From Nissolia schottii (taxonomy: Eukaryota; Streptophyta; Magnoliopsida; Fabales; Fabaceae), in NCBI GenBank assembly GCA_003254905.1, contig QANU01083380.1:295213-359212 (forward strand): a stretch of DNA of 64,000 bases. The letters are read 5' to 3'. The notes under the pieces are model-generated. The model ran no database searches, had not been told where the DNA came from, and saw nothing but the letters and a program-made list of their open reading frames with translations. This document shows, piece by piece, positions 36,712 through 53,418 of the stretch (its first letter is position 1; every line of letters begins with the position of its first letter). A program made the translations under genes and the position numbers.

Positions 36712-36974
36712 TATCATCTATATCCAACAAAATAATTTGTAAAAACTAACTATAACTAACTTTCAGTTAAGTTAGTTATCTTTCTGTTATAAGGTAGTTC
36801 GTTGAGCCTAGCCATTAGGCAATGTATATAAGGATCCATAAGTTGTGTAAGACTTACTTTTGCTATTTTTCTCTCCTATTAGAATTCAAAACCACAACAA
36901 GCATAAGGTTATGCTAGTGATTTCAGTTTCGTTGTTTCTCTGTTTCCATAAGCTGAATAACTATTAGTTTATTA
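36712..36974 (+). repeat. 3' LTR of the Copia element
   Basis: 263 bp, similar to the 5' LTR with about twenty differences, including a small insertion near the end (TTGTTTCTCTG region). Confidence 0.9.
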
Positions 36975-36979
36975 ATCTA

Positions 36980-37266
36980 CCTCCATGGCAAAATATTCAT
37001 ATCGGTCAAAGTCAATGCATTACAAATTTCTATAGATTTTCTACAATTTTGAACCCAACACATGGTGGCACGTGTATTTCTTTTTTCTTCAAAAATTATT
37101 ACATGATCATAAAATATTTGAATAATTTATCTTTCATATATGAATAGAATGGCATTTTAATAATAATTATTAAAATTTAATTATTATGTATTAATGGTGT
37201 AAAATTTTAAATATTATTTAATTAAATTATTTTAAATGCATGACTTTTTAAGTGATAGATGAAATA
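36980..37266. other. Spacer between two retroelements
   Basis: AT-rich sequence between the Copia element and the solo LTR. No feature was seen. Confidence 0.5.
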
Positions 37267-37271
37267 GTTAA

Positions 37272-39288
37272 TGTGACGACCTTTAAAAAAAAAGAAGGTG
37301 TCTCGTGTGAGACGCTACAAACATCTCGCGCGAAATGCATCCCATATAGTGTATTGTGCGAGACACGCGGCATGTCAGCTCCGTCTTTTTTCGTTTTTGG
37401 CGCATTTCTGCAGGCCCGACCATCCGTTTGACCACTCCCTCGCCTATATATAGACCTCTCCTCCCCCCATTTCAACCCGGTCAGAGTTCAGACTCCTTCT
37501 TCCTTATTAGAAGAGTTCTGCTCACTTCTTTCTCCCTTGGTAGGTAGCTATTCTTCTTTTAGGGTGGCTTAGGTAGTAGGCTCCAGCGTCGCCACCGTGT
37601 TGGTGGTGGCCTACGGTGGTCCTAAGGAAGTTGTGGCAATGTCGGAATGCCGTAGCGATGCTAGAATCGTTACTGCAAGACCTACCAGTTTTAAGTTTTG
37701 TTTTATAGGTTTCTGATTGTGGTTTCGGTTTGCTTTCCAGGTGCCAATGCCACGCCTCTAGCAGCCCCCAGTATTAGCGTTCCTCTGTTCCGCGACATTC
37801 CGAGTGAGTGGCGGTCTAGGTGCATCAGTGGTCCCACTTCAGTGGTCCACCAATCGAGTCAATTGTGTCATGACATGTTAGGGACTTATTAGATAATTTA
37901 TTTAGTTATAACATGCTTGCCAGATACATGTATGCTCAGTAATTGCTATGTATGCCATATTATGCCATGATATGTTATGCCATACTCCATGTTATATATG
38001 ACATGCTATGTTATGCTATGTTATGTTAGGAAAGAGACCATAACTCATAGGTTTGATGTCCTTAGAGATACTAGGCTATGTTTATACATAAGACTAAATA
38101 ATAAAGACTCTGATTAAGTCAGAGACCCTAACAATGGGCAGGTTTTGATTAAGGCAAGACTTGGTGCTTAAGTTGTCCATTTGTGGCGCACCTCTCTTAC
38201 TTGGGAATCCTGTTATAAGTGTGGGACCATAGTCCTTAAGTACGACTAATAAACAAAGATTAGTTAAATAGGACACACTTGTCATAATCAGTAGCCTTAG
38301 GCCTTAACAACTTGGGTAAGCAAAACTAGTTCCTCTAAAAGACTTCACGAACAGTAGATTTAGGGTAAATGACCTAGAACAGTATGAGGTCCTATGATCT
38401 CATAACCTAGACCCAACAATAGATAAATATGAGCGCGATGCTCCTCAGCATGCTTGCCCTACTAGAGTGCAAGGCTCTTCAGACTTAACGTATACGTACC
38501 CTCACAAGTATCCTGGTTTAGTTCATACCGGAACCACCCAGAATTATTCCTGGTGAAGTAATGATGAGTTGCGGCTCCCTTGAATCATGCTCCTCTACCA
38601 AGGACGTGGGCATACATACAATTTTCAGCTATCAGTTTAGTTTATCTAGTAGTTATCCAGTTATTCAGTTTAATCAGTTTATTTCAGTATGCGCAGTTTG
38701 TTCAATATATGTGCAGTTCATTAAACCATTCAGTGTATGCAGTTTTGTAATATATTTGTTATTGTACTTATTTCTTCAGTTATATATGTGTGTGTGCACT
38801 TGTGTGTGTGTGTGTATGCATAAACAGTGATATTGTCTGCAGTATTTGCTATGGTACCAAAGTACCCACCACTGAGTTGACAACTCACCCCTCTGTTAAA
38901 ATCATTTTCAAATTTGGCTGAAGCTAGCGAGGACGATCCCCTCGTGCAGTAGACGGGGACTTCAGATACCAGTGGTAAGCTCTACTTTGTAGTGGGGACT
39001 ACTGAGTAGACACAATCATGCTCCAGACACCTAGGGCAAGATCCATGATAGCTTCCTAGATTTTCTTTTCAGACATAACTATTTTTTAAACTCATTTATA
39101 TTCAGTTCAGATATTAAGTAAACATATTTCAGTTATTAATCAGTTTTCAATTATTAATCAAAGAAGCAACCGGTATTTTATTTATTATTATATTATTGTA
39201 GCATTCATTGCATGTTTAGTATCCCATGTCAGTGCTTTCGTCGGGCGGTAACCTTACGTGCGGTCACGTCCTAAGTTGGAGCGTGACA
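37272..39288. mobile_element. Solo LTR, probably Ty3/gypsy, 2,017 bp
   Basis: The unit starts TGTGACGACC and ends GGAGCGTGACA (TG...CA) and is flanked by a perfect 5-bp duplication GTTAA (37267-37271 and 39289-39293). There is no second LTR, primer site or coding domain. Its base composition is clearly less AT-rich than its flanks. A TATA box (CCTATATATAGACC) at about 37443-37456 gives the likely transcription orientation as plus. The long LTR and start sequence resemble plant chromovirus (Tekay/Del-like) LTRs; that lineage call is tentative. It arose by LTR-LTR recombination. Confidence 0.85.
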
Positions 39289-39525
39289 GTTAATTCCTGT
39301 TTATCTTTTACCTATATAAAGTTGTAGGAGTAATTCAATTGTTCTTACATTTTTATTTCATAATCATCCTTTTTGTCTTTTAAACATGCGTGAGCAATTA
39401 CCATTTGTGGTTTCAACATTAGTAGGCACGAGGTGTCTATCTATAGTTTGGTAATTATGATAATTATTCTTTGACAGGATTAATATTTTTATTTAAAATG
39501 TCAATTTTATTATTATAAGAAGCAC

Positions 39526-40618
39526 CAAGGTTATCAAACTCGAAAGTTTAAGTAAGCTCGTGGAGCCTCCGTAAACTCGGATCGTAAACTCGTACGTAAA
39601 CTCATACCGTATACTCGTACGAGTTTACCTATTATTAAAAAATATTTTAAAAACTATTATGCTACAAAAATATATTTAATGAAACTTGAAATTCATAAAT
39701 ACTTTTAACTCCATAACAAAGCACCAATAAAGATGAAATATATGAGTTCTAAGTTTAATTCATACATAATACATGATACATATGTTTGAACCAGAACATA
39801 TCCTCCTCCACATAAACTTAATGACAAGTAAAATCTATCGACACAAGAGAGGGGCGGTGTGTTGAGCAACCAACATAGCAAATGTATATAAAGAACAATG
39901 TCACTCATTCTTGACAAAAGTAGTCTACTTCGAGCTGATAGCAAAGAATTCAGTAATGATTTCGAGGGGAATGCCATTTGTTTCTGAACCTTCAAGAACA
40001 CAAATATTCAGGAGACGACACACAACAGCATAAACACCGAAGATACCGGCGAATTCTATAATACTGAGCATCACAAGAAGCGAGTATGTGACAATGATGT
40101 CTCCAATCCAGAACACTAAAGCATAGATAGCGATGCAGAGACCACGCACCATGGTGGGAAAGATCTCTGAGCAAATGATGAAATATATACGATGGATCAG
40201 CAATGGAGCACGATGGAGCACAAGCGGCAACGAAACACAATGGAGGAACACAACGGAGCACGATGGCACGACAGAGCACGGTTGCAGGCGCAACTGTGAA
40301 TGACAACTCTGAAACACTCAAACGACCTAAATCTAAAAACTAAGAGACGTGCAAAACGACGTCATTTTGTTTGGTTTGTCAAAAATCTCAGAGACGTACA
40401 AAACGACGTCATTTTTGCAAGTCAAAACAACGTTGTTTTGCTTGTTTTGTCCTCTTGTGGTAAACTTGTGAACTCGCCAGTAAACTTGCTATTTTATGCG
40501 AGTTCATACGAGTTTACCCGAGTTCAGCTGAGTTTACATGCGAGTTAGCTCAATTTTACTATATAAGAACGTAAACTCATACAATTTTACGAGTTAAAAC
40601 ACAATTTTAATAATCTTG
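39526..40618. mobile_element. Non-autonomous DNA transposon carrying a gene fragment
   Basis: The ends CAAGGTTATCAAACTC and (other strand) CAAGATTATTAAAATT form an imperfect terminal inverted repeat. They are flanked by an 8-bp repeat with one mismatch: AGAAGCAC (39518-39525) and AGAATCAC (40619-40626). Both subterminal regions are full of GTAAACTCG/CGAGTTTAC motifs in both orientations, as transposase-binding arrays often are. The interior holds part of a sugar transporter gene (39901-40180, minus). An 8-bp duplication suggests hAT; the superfamily is not certain. Confidence 0.65.
39901..40180 (-). pseudogene. 3' fragment of a tonoplast monosaccharide transporter gene
   Basis: The minus strand encodes SEIFPTMVRGLCIAIYALVF followed by WIGDIIVTYSLLVML, FAGIFGVYAVVC and ETNGIPLEIITEFFAI. 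These align with the C-terminal membrane segments and tail of plant TMT/MSSP sugar transporters (MFS), which move hexoses into the vacuole. A premature TAG at 39925-39927 is followed by what looks like the original last codons (KNE) and a TGA at 39901-39903. The fragment has no promoter, start codon or upstream exons of its own, so it is not functional. It lies wholly inside the DNA element at 39526-40618. Confidence 0.8.
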
Positions 40619-40626
40619 AGAATCAC

Positions 40627-40985
40627 AATTTACAAAGTACTATATGAACTTGGAATAATTTTTTTTAAGAAAGAAATTTCATGTTGGCCATTGTTTATAT
40701 TGGTTAGAAGGGTGACATTTGAATATGTGAATCAGTAGGAAAAATACTAAAATAGCAACGGATATATATCAATTTGACTATGAAAGAAAAATTCTCTTTT
40801 CAAGAATAAATGAGTACTTTTTACACCAAAATGTCAAACCGTCAAATAACACATTTTTTTATTTTGGCGGTAAAATTTGTTAATAAATAACATCATTAAA
40901 ATTGAAAAAATATCTTATATCATATATATCCAAGCCAAACAGAACATTAGGATTCTCGAACGAACGAAAGAAAGAAGCTAAAACC
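40627..40985. other. Promoter region of the methyltransferase gene
   Basis: AT-rich, with a TATATAT stretch at about 40922-40929, close to the coding start at 40986. No other feature. Confidence 0.4.
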
Positions 40986-46293
<5,308 letters not shown>

Positions 46294-49200
46294 AATGCAT
46301 TTCGGGGAGGCAATCCTTGTTGACTCTATCCCCTTTTTTCGGATGAAATTCAACAATAGAACACGAAGAGGCCCCTTACAATCGCTGCTGCGCTGGTCTG
46401 TCGCTATTCAGTTATTGGTTATGGTATCTCATGCTTCGAAATCAGGGATTTACCCTTCTGTGGGATACTTCATTATACAGTGCAGATGTTCTGATTTATC
46501 ATCCTTGAAGAATGTTTATGTTTGAGATGTCTGCATGTTTACACTCATCAGGCACTTCACTAGGATGCCGATCGATCCGTAACTAGTACAGAAGTCTGAA
46601 GATTGAAGGTTTTTGAATGGTGGTCCATGCTTCAAGTTTTCTCCAAATTCATGTACACTTCCAAGCACAAATTCTATCTCAAACAGGAAGTTTTTTTGTG
46701 AGGGTAGTTACCATAGTGCATAGGTTTCTGCTGCTTTAAGAAATTTTAAGAAGCGAAATGTTGAGCAGCTGGTTAACATTTAACAAGGAGTGCAAAACAA
46801 CATGTTGAAATGAAGTTATGTTTTCAAAGAAATAATTCATTATGTGTCAGCATCAATAATGTAAAATCTAATAAGTTGATTGGGCATTACTATAGAAAAG
46901 CTTAATCCCAATATAAAAAGTTGACTTCAACCTTTTGAAGTATTTGCGACCGCCACAAAGCAATTGGTGATGTAACTAATGTCAATCTATCTTGTTGGAG
47001 TAAATTTCTATCAATTTCTTTATCCACTTAAAAGCACTTTTAAGCTTTGCATAAGACTCATTTTAGATTAGTCATTCTGTTGAAGTAAACCCAATTTTTA
47101 AAACCAATGAAACAATTTAAACTTTGTCTACTAATCCCATGGATCACTATCTATAATATTTGACTTTTTTCATATACTAATAGTAAGAATCAAAAAAATC
47201 AATCCAAAATTGCACCAAGTTGAACTTGCCTACAATGGTGCCTCTTCATCTTGGAAGCCCAAAAGGCGGAGGAGATCATGATGGATTAGGGCACTGAAGA
47301 TCATGGTGGATGGCAGCGTGAGTACAAGATTACATGACAAAGGCAAACAGGATCGTGCTGGTGATAGCGGTGGGCCATTTGAAACACTATGATAAAGGCA
47401 AACCTAGTCAAAGCAACTCTGGCCAAGTGAAGGACTGTCAATGGTGATTTGAGATCTGTGGCAAGGTTTTTGATATGTGGTGACATGACGTGGTGGAGAT
47501 TGAACACGTCGGCACGACCTCCATGTTGATGGTAGTGCGACAAATCTTGAGCAGTGGATACGTGGCAAAGTGCGAGGCCGCACAACCTCCATGTCCACGG
47601 CAACAAAGCACATGTGGCAGCCACGCATGAGTAAAGGGAATTGGTCTTGAAAAAGAAATTCAGGGCAAGGTGGGGTTTTTCTTGATGCGTTGAGAGATAT
47701 AGGAAAATTGTAAGGAGTTGAAGCTGTTATAGAGAAAGTGGACGGTACTCAAGTGAGAATTAAAGCGTTTGTGCATGAAAACAAAGACAACAATTTCTAT
47801 TACGAGGCTTTGGGAGATTGAGGTTGTGTTGAAAATGGAAGAGAAAGAGTGAGGGTTCCCGAATGGGGAAAAGAGAGATTTAGGATATGATGACAAGTCA
47901 GCACATAAGCTAACATGACATATGCAAATAGAGTGGTATTAGAAATTATATAGTAATACATTATAAACAGACGGTGTATCTAAAGAGTTACAAGATTTAA
48001 AGTGATGGTGCCACAGCTATTTCGGAGTACATATGTATGAGAGCCACCAACACATATTGAGTAAATCTTCAAATTCATTTTTAAAGTTGTCAACATCAAT
48101 CAAGTTCATCTTGAGGTAATGAAAATAGTCATATTAGTCCTTGAAGTTAGCAAAAGTCAGCTAAATTAATCATTCGACATTTGTTAAATTTGTCCATCTA
48201 AAGTTAACTTGTTCGACAAGATTTTTGGGAAACTCAGAGAATAAAAATCCTAGGTATTGCATTCCGGAACGTGATTACCATGAATGAATTTTTTAAGTTT
48301 GAAACAAACACCCGTTTAACATAAGTGAAACTTTAAAATATTAGAGATAAACTTGAAAAAAAAGGGTTGATCGGGTGATTGTGATGGTATTTAAGTTATT
48401 TGGTTAAAAAATCATAAATCTAAAACCAAAAAAATAATAATTAGTTTGATTTGGTTTCACTAAAAAAAAAATGAAACAATTGCTCAATTATCTTTAATTG
48501 CATGTCTTTATTTAAATCCTCTATAAGTTTCAATTTCAAACTAAAATTTGTTTGTGACGTTGAATATGGTGGAGAGTACACAGCTAACTCCCCGTGACCT
48601 TTAGTTGCATGCCTTTATTTAAATACTCTATAATTTCAATTTCAAATTTAAATTTAAATTTGTTTGTGATGCCCATAATGTTATAATAAAGATAGCAGTA
48701 GTGAACAAAATTGTGTATTAAAAAAAATTGTGTTAAGCTTGTATTTGAGTAAGAATTTTTCTAATATCACTAACGGGCTCACCATAACCCATTTTCCTTC
48801 AATATGTGCACTCAGAAAATAAGAAACAAAGGATGACTTGGCTTTGAGGGGGATTGGTTTCCAGACTGACCTTGACTTGTTGGCAATTAGTGTAACTTGT
48901 TTAAAGTCCGGGATTGGTTTGGTTTATTTTATGAAGTAAAATACAGATAAGAACAATCTATGAATATGCAATAGCCAAATTTATTGACTAGATTGGATGT
49001 GATCATGTTTGTTATGATGAGATTGGTTGGAATTTGCATAGCAATCAAAAGAATCCATGGGTTGTGAAAGTCTAGTTTAAGCATGTAGCATTCCAATTAC
49101 GATACTGAGTTTCTAGATGTCTCAACAGAAGAAATGGTCATGACATCATCACTCACTAGACACAAATTCCTTTCAAAACTTTTGACTAGGGTGTCAATGT

Positions 49201-49702
49201 ATGAGTAAAATAACATTGTATTTTGCATTTAATAGTCGATAATTCATTATATTTTTAACAACCGTCATCAAAAGGCATGGATATTATACAATTATCTCCA
49301 TATTTCTCATTGAAGTCCCAACCCCATATGTCCATGGTATTATAGTCATTAATCAACTTGTCTCGAGCTCACCACCTAATAGAAATATGACAAGTTTTGA
49401 CATTCAAATGTTAAAATCAAGCAATCCATTAGCAATATGAATCACATACTCCAATTTCCAATTGAAGTTATAGCAAAAACAAAAAGAGAACTAGCTTGTG
49501 AAGTATTGGGCCTGACCGGGGCCCAACTACTGCCTTGGCATCGCAGGCTTTATTTTATTATTATTATTATTATTATCTGAACTGAAAACCCATTAATTCA
49601 TACTTGCACTCACCTTGCCATTGTCTCACCGGCGACTCGGACAGCCACCACCCACCACGACAACGACAACACCGCGCCAGCGGGACCAGACAACTAGGGG
49701 AA
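46294..49702. other. Intergenic between methyltransferase and PPR genes
   Basis: The first few hundred bases are probably 3' UTR of the methyltransferase gene. About 47240-47900 is less AT-rich and may be a decayed transposon, but no terminal repeats or protein were recognised. A (TTA)n run lies at about 49555-49576, just upstream of the PPR gene. An upstream frame from 49604 has no ATG and is taken as 5' UTR. Confidence 0.4.
48493..48672. repeat. Local direct duplication
   Basis: Two copies of about 70 bp start near 48493 and 48600, sharing TTGCATGNCTTTATTTAAAT, CTCTATAA and TTTCAATTTCAAA, and ending TTTGTTTGTGA. They are separated by a short unrelated stretch. Confidence 0.7.
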
Positions 49703-52138
49703 ATGCTTGCCAAGATTCAGCTTCTGGGTTCCACTTCCACCACCCTGCTTCCTTCAACCTCAACCCCACTTGAAAACTTTGCGCCACACCCCCACACCCC
49801 CAATGGCGTACACCGAGACCCTCCACTCAAGAATCTTCATTGGGACAAATATCCTGATTCCGCCCTTCTCAAGAGAACGTGTGTTGGGCAGAACAAGAAA
49901 GTGCAGTCCAGGTGTTCGACGAAATGGGGGCCATCTTATGGTGGACGCATTCCTGCTATTCTGCAGGATTTGAGCACCATTCAGGATTTGGACGACGCTC
50001 TCAGGCCATGGGAGGAGACCCTCACCAGCAAGGAAATCAATATTCTTTTGAAACAACAGGTTTCCTGGGAGAGAGCCCTTCGTATTTTCGAGTGGTTCAA
50101 GGACAAGGGTTGCTATGACTTGAACGTGATTCATTACAACATCATGTTTCGGATCCTTGGAAAGGCACGGAAGTGGAGCCGTGTGGACATTTTGTGGAAT
50201 GAAATGAATGCAAAAGGGGTTGCGCCTGTAAGTTCGACGTATGGAACCTTGATTGATGTTTATGGTAAAGGTGGACTTAAAGAAGAAGCACTTCTTTGGC
50301 TTCAGAGGATGCTGAGTCAAGGGATGGAACTCGATGAGTTCACAATGGGGACTGTTGTTCAATTGCACAAGAGGGCGGGAGAGTTCCAGAAAGCTCAAGA
50401 ATTTTTCAGGAAATGGTCAACGGGTGAATCTTTGAGACTAAGGAATGATAATACAGGGGATACTCCACAAGTAGACAATAAGGTATCATATTCTAATGTT
50501 TGTTTAAGCTCACGTACATATAATAACTTGATTGACACATATGGGAAGGCTGGCCAACTTCTGTTAGCATCTGAAATTTTTGCTAGGATGATCAAAGAAG
50601 GCGTACCCCCGACTACAGTGACACTCAATACAATGGTTCACTTATATGGAAACCATGGGCGCCTCGAGAAAGTAAGTTTGCTCTTGCAGAAAATGGAAGA
50701 GCTTCAGTGCCCACCTGACACGAGGACGTATAACATCCTGATTTCTCTTCATAGTAAGAACAATAATATCAACTTGGCGGCAAAATATTTTGCAAAGATG
50801 AAAGAGGCCTGTCTTGAGCCAGACCTTGTCAGTTACCGTACCCTCTTGCATGCATACTCGATAAGGAAAATGGTCCAAGAAGCTGAAGAGCTCATACGGG
50901 AGATGGACAATAGGGGTCTTGAAATCGATGAATTGACCCAATCTGCTGTGACTAGGATGTATGTAGAATCGGGTATGCTTGAGCAGTCATGGTTATGGTT
51001 TAGGAGGTTTCATCTAGCTGGGAATATGACTTCAGATTGTTATTCTGCCAACATTGATGCATATGGCCAGCAAGGGTATACTTTAGAAGCGGAGAAAATC
51101 TTTATTTGCTGCAAAGAAAGGAAGAAACTCAGCGTCCTTGAGTATAATGTGATGATTAAAGCTTATGGGATAGGAAAATGCTATGATGAAGCATGTCAAT
51201 TGCTTGACTGTATGGAAAAATATGGAGTTGTTGCAGACAAGTGTAGCTACAGTTCTCTCATACACATTTTGGCCAGTGCCGACAAGCCACATATTGCAAA
51301 AATTTATTTGAAAAAAATGCAGGCGGCAGGATTAGTGAGTGATTGCATTCCATATTGTGCAGTAATATCAAGTTTTGCAAAGTTAGGCCAATTGGAAATG
51401 GCAGAAGGATTATACAAGGAGATGATTGGATATGATGTGCAGCCTGATGCAATTATTTATGGGGTATTGATCAATGCTTTTGCTGATGCTGGAAGTGTTA
51501 AAGAAGCCATCAGTTATGTTGATGAAATGAGACGGGCAGGCTTGCCAGGGAATCCAGCTATATATAACTCTTTGATGAAGTTGTATACCAAAGTAGGGTA
51601 CCTGAAAGAAGCACAAGAAACATGCAAGTTGCTTCAATCATCACATGAGGGTGCTACTTTATTTTCCTCTAATTGTATGCTTGATCTTTATACTGAGCGA
51701 CTCATGGTTGAGCCAGCAAAAGAGATATTTGAGAGTTTAAAGGAGAAAGAATTTGCAAACGAGTTCTCGTATGCAATGATGTTATGCATGTATAGGAAAA
51801 CTGGGAGATTTGATGAAGCCATTCAAATTGCAGAGCAAATGAAAAACCTAGGACTCTTGACAGATTTATTGAGTTATAATAACGTACTTGGCTTGTATTC
51901 TACAGATAGGAGGCTAAGGGAAGCTACAGAAACTTTCAAGGAAATGATAACATCTGGCGTTAAACCAGATGATTTTACATACAGAGCTCTTGGACAATGT
52001 TTGCTGAATTGTGGAGTTTCAAAGCAAGCTATTGGCAGGCTAGAAGTAATGGTTAAGAAGGATGCTCCTCGTGGTTTGCAAGCATGGATGTTGACACTCT
52101 CATGTATGCTTGAAGGAGATGATTATACAAATGAATAG
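49703..52138 (+). CDS. P-class pentatricopeptide repeat protein (At3g23020-like)
   Basis: An intronless gene of 811 aa starting MLAKIQLLGSTSTTLLPSTS; the Ser/Thr-rich start fits an organelle, probably plastid, transit peptide. The open frame continues upstream to 49604 but only a TTG is there, so 49703 is the first ATG. From about residue 155 on it consists of many 35-residue PPR motifs (for example VIHYNIMFRILGKARKWSR, TYGTLIDVYGKGGLKEEALL, TYNNLIDTYGKAGQLLLASE, IYGVLINAFADAGSVKEAI). There is no E, DYW or SMR domain, so it is P class. It aligns throughout with Arabidopsis At3g23020, from memory. PPR proteins bind organellar RNA; the target is unknown. A short 3' UTR intron may end at about 52555. 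Confidence 0.92.
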   Translation: MLAKIQLLGSTSTTLLPSTSTPLENFAPHPHTPNGVHRDPPLKNLHWDKYPDSALLKRTCVGQNKKVQSRCSTKWGPSYGGRIPAILQDLSTIQDLDDALRPWEETLTSKEINILLKQQVSWERALRIFEWFKDKGCYDLNVIHYNIMFRILGKARKWSRVDILWNEMNAKGVAPVSSTYGTLIDVYGKGGLKEEALLWLQRMLSQGMELDEFTMGTVVQLHKRAGEFQKAQEFFRKWSTGESLRLRNDNTGDTPQVDNKVSYSNVCLSSRTYNNLIDTYGKAGQLLLASEIFARMIKEGVPPTTVTLNTMVHLYGNHGRLEKVSLLLQKMEELQCPPDTRTYNILISLHSKNNNINLAAKYFAKMKEACLEPDLVSYRTLLHAYSIRKMVQEAEELIREMDNRGLEIDELTQSAVTRMYVESGMLEQSWLWFRRFHLAGNMTSDCYSANIDAYGQQGYTLEAEKIFICCKERKKLSVLEYNVMIKAYGIGKCYDEACQLLDCMEKYGVVADKCSYSSLIHILASADKPHIAKIYLKKMQAAGLVSDCIPYCAVISSFAKLGQLEMAEGLYKEMIGYDVQPDAIIYGVLINAFADAGSVKEAISYVDEMRRAGLPGNPAIYNSLMKLYTKVGYLKEAQETCKLLQSSHEGATLFSSNCMLDLYTERLMVEPAKEIFESLKEKEFANEFSYAMMLCMYRKTGRFDEAIQIAEQMKNLGLLTDLLSYNNVLGLYSTDRRLREATETFKEMITSGVKPDDFTYRALGQCLLNCGVSKQAIGRLEVMVKKDAPRGLQAWMLTLSCMLEGDDYTNE

Positions 52139-53418
52139 AGGTGGTTAATCATGGATGGAGCTTACCTCTGGTAGAAAAGCATGATTGACGCATTACCTGA
52201 CCTAGACTACCTTTCCCGTGGAGCTGGTTGTTTGCTTCTTCACTTACATGGCTGAGTTTATAATTGGAGCAATTCAATCATTGCATCTGGAATTTCACTG
52301 GTAGTTTCTATAATAATCTATTAGTCTGTTATTTCTGGCTGGGTAGTTTGAATAGTTATCCATAAAGGGAGGCAGAATAGTGGGCTATCCAAAATATGAT
52401 GATAGGATAAATTGATACAAATTTTCTGTTGTTTCTTAGTTATTGAATATTTCCCTTCATTTCAGTAGGATTATTTTCTCCACCAGAATAATTCCAATAT
52501 TTGATGAAAGAGATTATTTTACCTAATTATGACGATGGTGTCTTCTGTTTTGCAGGATGGGGGGATGGGAAGATGTATTGACTCTTATTATGAATATTTC
52601 TTGAAGGTTAGCAACGGGAATCAGAGTGTTGAAAACTTTTTGGAGCTATATGTGCTGCTTTTTCCCCTTATTCTTTCTTTTAACGACAAAAGTAATTAGT
52701 ATATAGTATATACGAGAAATGAGGATAGAAGGATTTAAACTAGAGGGGGAAAAATCCAGAAATGTCATCACAATATCAAAGTGCATAAACTTCATGAAAA
52801 TTCATCAATGATTTTGTCAAACTAAACTCAGCCCTCGGTTTTTATGCCTATTGATGATTTCTATATCTAATTATTGATGTTTACTTTAGTGTTTAAAATG
52901 CATGTCTTTTTATCTTCATAATGTTATATGTGACTGAGCTGGATGACACTTGATATGTAAATGATCAAATAAATCACTAGCAATTTTGGAAAGTTTTTGC
53001 TTGAAAAATTTGTCCTTCATGCTGCCTTCTTTAGTGTCTGGAGAATCTATGGCTTTACACCAGAGGATTTTAATCTTGATAACCTCAGCGTTCAGGTACA
53101 TTTAACATTATTACCAGAGAGCATGAATGATTGTCAAATATGCTTGCTTTTAGTTGTTGCTTGAGCCTCCTTTTTAATTTTTGGTAGCATTATGGTATCA
53201 TTTTACTAAATGAACAAAAAAGAGCTAGCACTAGTTCAGTTCTTGGTGTTTGGGTGTGGAGTCGCCACCTTATTCTTTTCCCTGAGAGTCTCTCCAATTC
53301 ATTCTTATCGTCATTATCTTTCACTTCTCACTCACTCACTAGTAAGCACTACTACTCCTGCCGTAACACTCCATCTAGTCTAATGAATCTATTCTGCAGC
53401 AAAAGATGAGTTCAACTC
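52139..53418. other. PPR 3' region and upstream flank of the AARE pseudogene
   Basis: A TTTTGCAG at about 52548-52555 followed by a purine-rich stretch suggests a 3' UTR exon of the PPR gene. The last few hundred bases carry the relic promoter and leader of the AARE copy. No other gene is seen. Confidence 0.35.

Larger units (their letters stand above)
31565..36974 (+). mobile_element. Degraded Ty1/Copia LTR retrotransposon
   Basis: The 5' LTR is 31565-31820 and the 3' LTR 36712-36974, flanked by a perfect 5-bp target duplication ATCTA (31560-31564 and 36975-36979). A primer-binding-site-like TGGTATCATCGAG follows the 5' LTR, and a purine tract (TGTGGGGG) precedes the 3' LTR. The domain order gag, protease, integrase, reverse transcriptase, RNase H is that of Copia. 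Both LTRs begin TATCATC and end TTTATTA instead of TG...CA. The LTRs differ by roughly twenty mismatches and small indels by eye, and the coding region has many stops, so this is an old, inactive copy. Confidence 0.92.

Noticed and set aside
47240..47900. Less AT-rich block with several minus-strand open frames
   Set aside because: No domains, splice structure or terminal repeats could be recognised; it is possibly an old transposon but unsupported.
49604..49702. Upstream extension of the PPR reading frame
   Set aside because: It begins at TTG rather than ATG; the first ATG in frame is 49703 and gives a plausible transit peptide.
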